This document shows, one piece after another, positions 1 through 9,244 of a DNA stretch of 64,000 bases (positions within the stretch are counted from its first letter, which is position 1; the number at the start of each line of letters is the position of its first letter). The DNA is from Balamuthia mandrillaris (Eukaryota; Discosea; Longamoebia; Balamuthiidae). The stretch covers positions 62,001-126,000 of the forward strand of contig JAVKOQ010000130.1 of the NCBI GenBank assembly GCA_031835245.1. Direction: 5' to 3'. Below the pieces are notes generated by a model. That model was not told the origin of the DNA. It did no database searches and saw only the letters and a program-made list of their open reading frames with translations. A program made the position numbers and the translations under genes.

Positions 1-203
1 CCACCTCCAAAGATGAACAAGTCGAGGAGGTTGTCTTGGTCCACGTCCGCCCAGGACAGCCCTGGGTTGCTGTGACCATAGGGAACTCCGGCGGGAAAGG
101 CTTGTGAACTGTTCACAGGAAGGAAGCCTTGGGAAGAAACGGCGGGGAGCACCACCATGAGCCACCACGCCGAACGGAGGAGAGATGTAGCCCATGCCCA
201 CAT
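1..203 (-). CDS. Secreted FG-GAP/VCBS-type protein, N-terminal part only
   Basis: Read on the minus strand from the ATG at 203, the frame stays open to the window edge, so only the first 67 or so residues are visible. It begins with a hydrophobic signal peptide (MWAWATSLLRSAWWLMVVLP, then AVSSQG). About 30 residues later comes GLSWADVDQDNLLDLFIFGG. That acidic D-x-D-x-D-x-L-x-D-L/F pattern is the calcium-binding loop seen at the start of FG-GAP/VCBS beta-propeller blades. The protein is therefore probably exported and propeller-based, possibly adhesive. A run of A lies directly upstream of the ATG on the coding strand. The gene diverges from the receptor tyrosine kinase at 916 and shares a 712-bp 5' region with it. 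The rest of the protein, and so any membrane anchor, is outside the window. Confidence 0.6.
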   Translation of the reverse strand, partial: MWAWATSLLRSAWWLMVVLPAVSSQGFLPVNSSQAFPAGVPYGHSNPGLSWADVDQDNLLDLFIFGG

Positions 204-915
204 GACGGTCGGTCCTTTTTTTTTTTTTTTTTGTGTGTTGTTGTTCCTTCCGCTCTTGTGCTAACCAAGGAAGAACAGTACCAGGCCAACAAGCAGTGCG
301 TTTTTACCAGCTGGCTTATTGTGCTATCATCTGGATTCACAGATATATTACCGGTCTTTTATATTATTATGCTACATTATCCATTCGAATAAACGCACAA
401 CAACAAAAAAATACGAAGGAGGAAGGCATGCCATTACGTTCCACGATCACAGCCTGGCCCTCCGTCACCGAGGTTTTCGGCATGTTTTTTTTTTTGTTTC
501 TCTTCTTGGGTTTGAAAGAGATGGGCTACGAGAGGAGAGAGGTGAGAGAGGAGAGGCGAGTAATGATTGTGCAGCGGGTCTCACATCAAGGCAGGAATGA
601 AGCACGTTCGGATACCCATCGCAGGTTAATGCCTCCCGGATCCTATAGGCATTGGTGAGCCTGCGCTGCAGCTGCACAAAGCAGCGTCCACTTGATCTTC
701 TTTTCCCTACCGATGATGCTGTTTGTAGTTTGTTCCATTTTTTCTTCTTTCCCATTGTTGGTACGCCTTTCGGGAGCTTTGTAAACAAGAGTGGGAATGC
801 ATGAATGGAGATAGCGAAATAGGCCGAAATTAATGTTATAAAATAGAGAATTATAACGCTGTTCCATAAAGAAGTCGCCACGCAAAGTTTTTTTTATTCT
901 GTTTCTGCATTGAGC
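204..915. other. Divergent intergenic region, no gene seen
   Basis: This 712-bp gap lies between the start of the FG-GAP gene and the receptor kinase gene. It holds a T run at 217-232 (an A run on the strand of the FG-GAP gene) and short T tracts. Small reading frames here have no coding character. It must contain both promoters, but I see no TATA box or GTCGAC motif. Confidence 0.5.
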
Positions 916-1388
916 ATGGTGGGACAGCACGTGTTGTTACTTGTCCTACTCTTGGCGGGCGCGGTAACCTTTGGCCAAGAGGCAGGGTGGACGGTCCTTA
1001 AGATTGAACCCACGAACCCAACCCCTGGGGATTATGCAACCGTCACTTTCCAAGCTGCGAGCGCAGAGTTGCTGAGGTCCGTCTGCGAATTTCGCTACGC
1101 CGTCAGCGAAGTGGCAGAGAATTGTATGTGGAGACCTTTCCAACGTGTTCGTTTTCTACAAACTGACAAAGCAAGTCTCATCATCCAAACAAAACAAAAC
1201 AAGACGCAACTGCAGAACCCAACTGGGAATGTAGTGACTTTGCGTGCAGGCGAATAGATCTGAGTAGTTGTGGTGAAGACACCTGCGTTATAAATGGCCA
1301 GTTTTCCGTCCGTGTAAATATTCCCCCGGACGCTGTTTCACCACTCCTGATTCAGGGATGGCTGACCTCCTACACTGTCACTCGTGGT

Positions 1389-1434
<46 letters not shown>

Positions 1435-4400
1435 TTCTTTCTTTCTTTCTTGTTGTTCCTTTTTTCTTTCTTTCTTTTTTGTCGTTCTATCTTTTTTTCT
1501 TTCTGTCTTTCTATCCATTTTCTTTCTTTCTTTCTTCAACGAAACGTGCAGGAGATTGGTGGACTCAAGTTCTTTCAAGGATCACTGCAACTTCCGACCT
1601 CATGCTAGGGGAACCTAGATTTACCCTGGATGCTGTCATTGAACCCCTTACATCCGATTACTTTGCTGGTGAGTCTGCCATGATGCGGATCAAGGTTAGC
1701 AATCAAGGACCGTCTGTGGCTAGAACTGCCGCTTGTGACCTGGTTGTTTCTAAAGAAGAATTCCTGGTTGCTCCCAGCAACTGTGCCCCTGTGCCAGGCT
1801 CCAATCAGTGGAGGTGCGTTGCCAGCTCTGCTATATCCCCGAACAAAGAAGGTGAGTGCCATGGTAACTTATGGATTGATGCTCCGAGTTATAACCGCTT
1901 TGTATAATGATTGCAAAGGTTTGATATCATCATTTGCCATCAAGCCATCCCCAGATTATCGAGGTATTGTCCAAGTGCAGGTCAGTAATTGCTCAGCCTC
2001 TGGCACACTTTTGGCGGTTGTACCTGATGTGTACTATGACTTTAATGTCTCTGCTGTGTGGGATCTCACTTCTTCCTTCTATGGTACGTTACCCCAGTCG
2101 CTATGACCCTCCTCCACTTGCACCAACATCATTTTTAATCCTATGGCTCGTTGATAGCCGAAACCGAAGAGACTCTTGAGTTCTTGGAGGTATCACACAT
2201 CAGAACGTTAATACAAAACAACGGTCCTTCGTCATCATTGGGATCACATTGTAACTGGAATTTTTCATCTCCCGCTCTGACCTTCAACGGAAGTGACGCT
2301 CTGACAAACGACTGCAATGTTTCTTACCAACCAAATATGGTCGTTTCATGTTTGGTGAATGCCCATCCTGGAGACACCATTGCTCAAATATCAATCACTG
2401 CAACAACAGGGCTTGCGGGGACCCCTTCCTTCAACGTTTCCTTCTCTTGTTATGATGAAGCTGGTGATGCTGTCGAAAGTGGAGTTTCATCAGTGTTGAA
2501 CGTTATGGTTATTGAACCGTTGGACGGCGTTGATGTGGGAGTGGAGTTTGTAAATTGGAATCCAGAAGAAGGGGACCACAGCTCGGAGTCGTTGGAATCC
2601 GCTTATTCTGATAGCAAAAGCTTTTCTACTGCAGTGAAAAAGAGGGAACAGGTTTGTGGTCGTTGTTGAGTCTGTCATGAGACCCTTATTCATTTTTTTA
2701 AATCCTAGGATGATTTGGGCGTTACCGATGAGGGGCAGGTAATCTTTGACGACGCTGTTGCTTTACTTCTGGACGCCGCCAGTGAAGGAGCTCTTTATAC
2801 CAGAAACGTCAGCTGTAACGTCCTCCTACAAGGTAGCGATGCGCCGTTGGTCGACTATGCAAGCCTTCATCCCACCTGTATCGATCATGGATTGCAGACC
2901 CAACCAAACGGTGTTCCTCTCAGATTAATGCAATGTGGCTTTAGCGAATTGAGAGCAGAAGTTTCCACAAAAACTCAACTCATCCTTTCCTTGGATGCTC
3001 GCGTAAAGGAGTTAGAAGTTTCGGTGGACTGCAGCAGCCCGTATACGAACACCATTCAGAACCCCGTTTACCACCATGTTCATCATTTTATCCACGGTGG
3101 GCGCGTTACACTTTTTATTTCTTCGTTGAACTTCACAAACTAACCTCAAAGATTCTCACCATAAACTTTTCTCAGCGGATGCTGTGGCAGAGGACAGCGG
3201 CCGCATTGATGACACAGACGACCCGGTTATCGGCACTTGGGTGTGGGTGGTGATAGGAGTCGGGATAGGTTTGCTTTTGGTTGTGGTCATTCCCACCATT
3301 GTGTGCATCGTGTATCGTCAACGAAGAGCGTCACTGCGGCGACAGAAGCTAGAAATGCAAGACCTCGAGAGTACCAATGTCGAAATGGAATTGTATGCTA
3401 CCCCGAAGGCCTTCAGCTCAGCTGCTCCCCACCAAAACTCGTTCGAGGAGAGAGGTATTCAATGGGAAATCCCGTTTGCGGAGCTGAAGTTTGAGGAAGA
3501 GATCGGAAAAGGGTAAGTCGAAGGTTGTTTTCAATTTGGGCTCTCTCTTTCATGGTTTTTTACTTGTATCACAACAGACAATTTGGGGTTGTTTGGCGTG
3601 GCCGCTGGAGGGAGACACGTGTCGCCATCAAAATGGTTTGTTCCTTATCTCTTTTCTCCCAAACGGTTGTAAAGAACGGACTCCTTACCATTCACACGCA
3701 GTTCAACGCAATAATGAGTTCTCCTGCTCTCCGAGACAATTTCAAAGCCGAAATGGATATCATGAAGTTTGCTCTCCTGCCTGCTTTCATGTTGTGATGC
3801 CTCCTTGTCCTTTGTTAACTCCCGATCCTTGCAGACATCTCAGGCCACACACGAACGTGGTGCAATTGTTTGGAGTGTGCACCGATGATGACCATCCTTG
3901 GTGTTTAGTGACCGAGTACTTAGCTCAAGGAGACCTCAGACACTACCTGCGTGCCAATCCTCAACCAAACACTGGGGACATCATCAAAATGGCGGTTCAG
4001 GTGGCAACCGGCATGCATCACCTGCATTCAGAAGGCATCATTCACCGCGATCTAGCTGCTCGCAACGTTCTGCTCACTGCCGACTTGGAAGTCAAAGTTG
4101 GAGGTATCATTGGCTTTGGGTTTTTGCTTCACATCTGTTTGTTTACGCTTCTCTCCTTCCAACATGACTAGATTTCGGTCTCTCAAGGGTTGCGAATAGG
4201 GAGGTTGCAGAGAGCAAAGTGCCGGTGAGATGGACAGCCCCTGAGGCCTTGCTTGGAGAGGCCGAGTTCAACGAAAAGTGTGATGTTTGGAGTACGTTTG
4301 TTCTCTTGGTTGGTGGGAATGGAATCGACTTCTAACCTTGAAATGAAAAAGGTTATGGGGTGTTGCTTTGGGAGATGATGAACGCAGGAGGAGTGCCCTA

Positions 4401-4651
4401 CTCAGGGAAAAGCAACAAGCAAGTCTTGGAATGCGTTACCGACGGGCAAACGCTGCATCTGCCACCCTCCGCTCCACCTGTATTGCATGAGGTTCTGGAA
4501 GCGTGCTTCCAAGCAGACCCAATGGAAAGGTTTGATATGGGCCCAGTTCCCTGATGTCTATCTTTTGCTCATGCACTCCTGTTCACTCCAAAAAAATAGA
4601 CCTTCTTTTTTGGATGTCATCAAGAAGTTGCAGCAGTGGAGCGAGGATTAA
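916..4651 (+). CDS. Receptor-type tyrosine kinase
   Basis: About 13 exons encode a type I membrane kinase. The ATG at 916 starts a signal peptide ([20 protein letters not shown]). The ectodomain (exons to about 3200) has DUF11/CARDB-like beta-sandwich pieces (VSNQGPSVAR near 1700, IQNNGPSS near 2215) and many possible N-glycosylation sites. One transmembrane helix (WVWVVIGVGIGLLLVVVIPT) is encoded at 3237-3300 and is followed by basic residues. The kinase domain has the P-loop GKGQFGVVW, AIK lysine, HRDLAARN catalytic loop, DFGLSR and RWTAPEAL. HRDLAARN and the tryptophan in RWTAPEA mark it as a tyrosine kinase rather than a serine/threonine or TKL kinase. It should phosphorylate tyrosine in response to an outside signal; the ligand is unknown. 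It ends in RPSFLDVIKKLQQWSED and a TAA at 4649-4651. Visible introns include 1124-1257 (acceptor chosen by phase) and 1387-1551, which carries a TC tract. Confidence 0.88.
1390..1431 (+). repeat. (TC)n tract in intron of the receptor kinase gene
   Basis: An uninterrupted CT dinucleotide tract of about 40 bases, followed by further C/T-rich sequence to about 1540, fills the second intron of the kinase gene. It is pyrimidine-rich on the sense strand, as in most introns of this window. Confidence 0.9.
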
Positions 4652-5051
4652 ACGTTACTCTTCTAACACCTTTCCAAAGAAGTGTGTGACATTACCCAAC
4701 TGTGATATAACATGTGAAAAACAATAAGAAAAATTGATATGCGCTCTCTTGAAAGAACCAAACAATAATAATAATAACAAACAAACCTTCTCTTTCGACT
4801 GTTCGTTCTTGAGTTGCAAGTCTGTATGCGAAGTGGAGAGAGCAGATCGCAGAAAGCAGAGAGAGGAGTTGGGCAGGCAAAGAAACAACATAAAAGTGGG
4901 GGTCGTTTCCTTACGAAATGTACAAAGGGAAGAACGGAAGAAGACGAAAACATCAAAGCTGGAAATCCTCACCGCAGTAGCTGATAATGATACAAGTTTG
5001 TTTTGGCAGGAGCTCGTCTTCTGTTGCTGTCGTTCTCGTTTTTGTTTGCAT
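4652..5051. other. Convergent 3'-3' gap, no gene seen
   Basis: The stop codons of the receptor kinase (plus) and the SH3 gene (minus) face each other here. The sequence is A-rich and would hold both 3' ends. Short frames on either strand lack coding character, and no GTCGAC motif is present. Confidence 0.5.
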
Positions 5052-5861
5052 TCACGAAGTGGCGGACGTCTGCAACGCCGCCTCCAGTTTGGCCTCCAGC
5101 GCCGTCTTGACCGAGGACAGCGCCTCGCCCATCTCCGCCCCCAGCTGCGCTTTGGCCCGAGAGAGATCGCCCTCCAACTGCTCCACCCTCCGCTCCAGCC
5201 CTCTCCTCAGCTCGCTCAACTCCAGCTCCAACTGCTTGATCCTCGCCTCCTGCTCCTGCTTCTGTCGTTGCAGCTCCTGCACCTTGCGTTGCTCCTGCTC
5301 GTACCTGTCCTTCCATTCGGGCGGTGTGCCGCCCTCCTCCTCGCCCTCCTCCGAGCCGTCCTCTGGTTGATCGATCAGCTCGACATAAGAGCTATTTGTT
5401 GCATGTTTGTGTGTGAGTTACACCAAAATAAACACAAAATGAAGAAGAAGAAGAAGAAGAAGAAGAAGAAGAAAAGAAAAAGAGAAAGAAAAGAAGGGAG
5501 AAGAGTACCCAGGAAACAACCCGTAGTTGCCCTCCGACTCACCGGTCCACCAACCCGAAGGGTCCCGCTCGAACACCAGCACCACCTGTCCTTGCCGCAG
5601 CGGGATCTCGTCCTCCTGCGCGGCCTCGTGGTCGTAGAGCGCGATCGCACGCAGGCCCTCCTCCAGGATGAGCTCCCCTTCCTCCTCGATGGCGCAAGGC
5701 ACGGGCAGGGCCGCTCCCGAGTGCTGCTGTTGCTGCTGCGAAGCGGGGAGAGGGGCGTAGTAGGTGGAGGCGGTGTGGTGCCCTCCTCCCCCCGAAGAGG
5801 AGGAAGCAGAGTGCGGCAGGGGTCGATCCTTTCGCTTCTTCTTCTTCAACGTCTTGAACAT
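5052..5861 (-). CDS. SH3 domain plus coiled-coil protein
   Basis: Two exons (5861-5509 and 5391-5052) are joined across a 117-bp intron. The phase join gives GLFPGSYVELID, the normal end of an SH3 fold, which supports the splice. The start is the ATG at 5861 (MFKTLKKKKRKDRPLP); the open frame upstream has no other ATG. A low-complexity region with a QQQQQ run precedes the SH3 domain (ALYDHEAAQEDEIPLRQGQ, then GWWTG), at about residues 74-130. The C-terminal 90 residues form a charged coiled coil (RKVQELQRQKQEQEARIKQL, SELRRGLERRVEQLEGDLSR). It is likely a small adaptor that binds proline-rich partners and dimerises through the coil. I do not recognise a specific orthologue. Its upstream region carries two GTCGAC palindromes. 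Confidence 0.82.
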
Positions 5862-6036
5862 CTTTCTCCCGAACCTCAAAGTTTTAAACTGCTTTCTATC
5901 TCCAATTTTCTTCTTTTCTTTTCTTTTCTTTTTTTTCTTTTCTTTTTTTTATAATGAAATAATAAAAAAAATGATAATCACATTCGTGACATTCCAAATG
6001 TTCTTTGAATGCCAAGCATTCCTATGCCACTTTTCC

Positions 6037-6065
6037 GTCGACAGAAAGTGATCGGTATTGTCGAC
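6037..6065. promoter_or_regulatory. Pair of GTCGAC palindromes upstream of the SH3 gene
   Basis: GTCGAC occurs at 6037-6042 and 6060-6065. The second sits in the perfect 12-base palindrome ATTGTCGACAAT. They lie 176 and 199 bases upstream of the SH3 gene start in an otherwise empty 342-bp gap. Their role as protein-binding sites is inferred from recurrence in other promoters of this window. Confidence 0.45.
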
Positions 6066-6203
6066 AATACAGCAAACAGCAGAAGAGAAGGCCTTCTGAG
6101 GTGGGTTGAAGAAGAACAAGGAGACAAAGCAAAAACAGAGCATTATTGTTTTAAAGACACAAGCAAGGTTTTTCTGTTGTGTTGTATACATTGGCCTTGG
6201 GCA

Positions 6204-8088
6204 TCACTTGTCACTGAGATTGTAAAGGGAGGGCGTTTTGCCGCACACCAGCTCCAATTTGGTGCCCACATCACTGCAGTCGTCCAAACCACAACAAAAG
6301 AGATTGTAAGAGTAAGTTAAAAAAGAGAGAAGAAAGAACGAAAGGAAGAAAGCAACAAAAGGGGGGAGAGAAAAATAAAGTACCGAGCAGCAATGCAGGG
6401 CCAGAGCTGGTCGGGGATGTTCTTGAAGACGTGGACGGACTGATCGTTGCGGAAGATTTCCAAGGTGGAGTTGGAGAAATCCACGAGGAAGCCGATCCTA
6501 TCCCCGTTGGCGAGGGCCGGCGCGGAGGTTATGGTCTGATTGCCCTGCATGATGCCCGATGTCCGGTCGTAGAAGTAGGAACCGTTTGCTCGCAAATACG
6601 CCGAGTTGAAGCTGATTTTTTTTGTAAAACATAAGAATCAACATAAAGAAATAACAAAGGAGAGAGAGAGAGAGAGAGTGAGAGAAGAGAGACATACGCA
6701 AAGCTGGTTGTAGCAAGACCAATGTGAACTTCAGAGGAGCCAGAGAGGGTCTTCACCAAGATTTCATAATAGTAAGCGCCAGGTGCTTCCAACATTTCTG
6801 TGGTACGAAGGATGTAGATGGTGCCAGGCATGGTGGTCTTGTGAGCTTCAAAGCCATCCTCCGAAATAGTGTAAATGCCATATGTGAACTTTTGTTTTGC
6901 AGGAGTGTTTTTTGTTGAAAGAAGATGAGTTAGGAAGCGTAAAAGAGCGAAAACAGATACACTCGTTGCTTTTTAGCTAACTCCCTAAGCAGCAAAAATG
7001 GAGGAGAAAGAAAGAGAGCAAGAGAGAGAGAGAGAGAGAGTACAGGTTGAGAAGGATCCCATTGTAAGCTGACGTTCAAGCTGCCACACCTTCTTTCTAA
7101 GATGAGTGGATTGGCAGCCTTGGGACATACTCTCCACCGGAAGGCATAATACAGACCATCTTTTTTTTTGTTTTTTGCATATGGCTGCGATAAGTTTTGT
7201 GGCCTTCATGTGGAGAGGTGAGAAAATACCTTTAAGCGCTTGGACTGCCATTAGCTCTTCATTTTGTTCCACCTCCTCGACCAAGAACTGTGGAGAGCAA
7301 AAGGCGTAACGGATGTGGGGAAGCAATTGCTCCAGTATCTGCTTCCTTTCTTTCTTGTTTTTGGCTTTCTTGTCGGCAAACCTCAGCGCCGCATTGAACA
7401 ATTCCTCTTCTCTAATAACCCGGTATAAAGGCCGTTAACAAAAGGGAAGAACAGCACAACGAAGAAGAAGAAGAAGAAGAAGAACAAGAAGAACAAGAAG
7501 AACAAGAAGAACAAGAACAAGAAGAAGAAGAAGAACAAGAACAAGAACAAGAAGAACAAAGAAGAAAAGAAGAACAATACCTAGCAATTTGAACTTTGTC
7601 ACTTTTGAGCAGTTCAACCCAAGTGCTAACATTCAAATCCCATAAAGTGTTTTCTTCCAGCAGGCTTTCAAAGTTTGTGGCTGCGATGAAAGAAAGTTTT
7701 CACTGTAAGAAAGAAGCGAGAAAGAAAGGTAAAAGAAGAGACGAGAGCAAAAAAACAAACCCAAATGCTCAGCCACCAATGTCTTTACGAAGGATACGAC
7801 AAGACCAAAGAGAAAAGGTAACGTTAGCAAAGGAAATTAACAAGACAATTGTTATTGTGCTGACCTCTAGTTTTCTGGTCTGAAACTCTTCGACGATCTC
7901 CAATAGTTTGCCGGCTTGTATTTCCTTGGATGAGTTAAACAAGAAGACACCGCACTCTTCCTTCACGGGGGACACGCCGTACTCATGCGCCAGTTCCAAC
8001 AGAGACATGGCATTGTCGCTTTATGTAGTTTCACCGCGTTAAAAAGAAGCGACATGAAAGAGTGCTAAGAGAGAAAAAGAGGTAACGC

Positions 8089-8132
<44 letters not shown>

Positions 8133-8610
8133 ACGCGGTTATTTTCTGGGTGCAAGAGCCTTTGTACATGTACTCAAGCAGCAGCTTGAAGTTCTCCACA
8201 TTGTGCTCCTTGAGCGAGGGGAGCTCCACCGCTGGCCCCGTTGGGTTCTTGTCGAACAGCTCCTTCAGCTTTGGCGACCAGCCGGCCAACAAACCTCTAA
8301 ATAATTTTTAATCATCGTAAATAAATATTACAAGAAGGCGATGAGGAGGGAAAAAATTATACCTGTGAGCATAGACCTGCTCCTTCTTGGAACCCAAGAG
8401 CAAGGTCACGTCGGAGAAGAGCTGATTGTTGAAGAGCAACGAGAGGCCCTGCTGAAGCTTCTGGCCAAACTCGCTGCGGTTGCGCGCGGTATCCGGCACG
8501 CCCTTCTGTTGCCTCCCCGACGCCTTGGCCTTTTCGACAGAAGAAGAAGAGGAGGAAGAGGAGGAAGCGCCGGCGCCCATTATCTTTTCCTTGCCCTTGT
8601 CAGCTCCCAT
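6204..8610 (-). CDS. BTB-BACK-SPRY domain protein
   Basis: A minus-strand gene of about nine exons. The ATG at 8610 is the first in frame. An acidic/serine-rich leader precedes a BTB/POZ domain (SLLFNNQLFSDVTLLLGSKK at about 8450; LLLEYMYKGSCTQ at about 8160). A BACK-like helical region follows (SLLELAHEYGVSPVKEECGV; NVSTWVELLKSDKVQIAR; FNAALRFADKK; PHIRYAFCSPQFLVEEVEQN). The C-terminal half is a SPRY domain (APGAYYYEILVKTLSGSSEV; IGFLVDFSNSTLEIFRNDQS; IPDQLWPCIAAR), ending SLYNLSDK and TGA at 6204-6206. BTB-BACK proteins usually act as substrate receptors for Cullin-3 ubiquitin ligases, with SPRY as the recognition module; that role is inferred from the family. Exons join in phase at 8363/8296 and 8135/8018. 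The exon around 7760-7830 is the least certain. Confidence 0.8.
7455..7575 (-). repeat. GAA/GAACAA satellite in BTB-BACK-SPRY intron
   Basis: A roughly 120-bp tract of AAG and AAC triplets on the plus strand, which is CTT/GTT on the sense strand of the host gene. It lies between two BACK-region exons. Long open frames across it on both strands are satellite translations. Confidence 0.88.
8089..8129 (-). repeat. (GA)n tract in BTB-BACK-SPRY intron
   Basis: A pure GA tract of about 40 bases on the plus strand (TC on the sense strand of the minus-strand gene), in the intron after the BTB exon that ends near 8135. Confidence 0.9.
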
Positions 8611-8802
8611 TGAAAATGGATTAATGATCACCACTACTCTCTGCTACTCAAGAAAAATTTTTTGTTTGTTGGACGAAAAAATTTGGCTACAGAAAAACTT
8701 TCTCTTCTGCGAAAGGATTGTCCCTTAATTTTTGTAGACAGCATCCTCTTTGGAACCGTAGGTTCGATTCCGTGTGGTGGCAAAAAGTTTTTAACTTTTT
8801 TT

Positions 8803-8849
8803 CGTTTTAAGGGAAAAATGACCCACTTCCTCATTTTTCCCTTAAAACG
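8803..8849. repeat. 19-bp perfect inverted repeat with 9-base loop
   Basis: CGTTTTAAGGGAAAAATGA at 8803-8821 is matched exactly by its reverse complement at 8831-8849, leaving a 9-base loop. It lies in the 634-bp divergent gap between the BTB-BACK-SPRY and CH-RhoGEF-ArfGAP genes. Imperfect direct repeats flank it: a segment beginning near 8727 (TTTTTGTAGACAGC) and one beginning near 8890 (ATTTTGTCGACAGC). No terminator function is expected in a divergent promoter region. It could be a miniature foldback element or a regulatory hairpin. Confidence 0.7.
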
Positions 8850-8894
8850 AACGAAAAATTCTTTACTTCCCCATTATTTCCTTTTTTGAATTTT

Positions 8895-8900
8895 GTCGAC
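8895..8900. promoter_or_regulatory. GTCGAC palindrome in divergent promoter
   Basis: One GTCGAC copy (context TTTGTCGACAGC) lies 285 bases upstream of the BTB gene start and 345 upstream of the RhoGEF gene start. A near copy with A for C (GTAGAC) lies at about 8734. The regulatory role is inferred from recurrence. Confidence 0.4.
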
Positions 8901-9244
8901 AGCGTCTTTTGGCTGGAGTGGGCCACTTTGCGGAATCAGCCCTTTTCGTTAGGATCAAAGAGTGGACAACACCACCCCGGCGTCAACTCTCTTGGCTTCG
9001 TGTATCTGCCCTACTTCCAGACCGGTGAGAGTAAGCATAACATTCGTCGTTTTTCTTTTCTTCACCAACCAATTTTTTCCTCATAGGCTTCGTGTGAAAG
9101 TGCAAAGAGGAGGGTGAAAAACATAAAAAAAGAACGCAACCTGGATACGACGCCCTCAACGCTGCGAAAAATAAAACAATAGCGAGTAAGCTATAAGCTC
9201 TTTTGTAACGATACAGCAGTCATTGTGCGTTCATACTCAACAAG

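Noticed and set aside
4734-5954. A 406-residue plus-strand frame
   Set aside because: It is antisense to both exons of the SH3/coiled-coil gene and crosses its intron repeat; the minus-strand reading gives real domains.
8755-8785. tRNA-like B box (GGTTCGATTCC)
   Set aside because: The T-arm core is present, but no acceptor stem, D-arm or anticodon arm can be folded in the preceding 70 bases on either strand.
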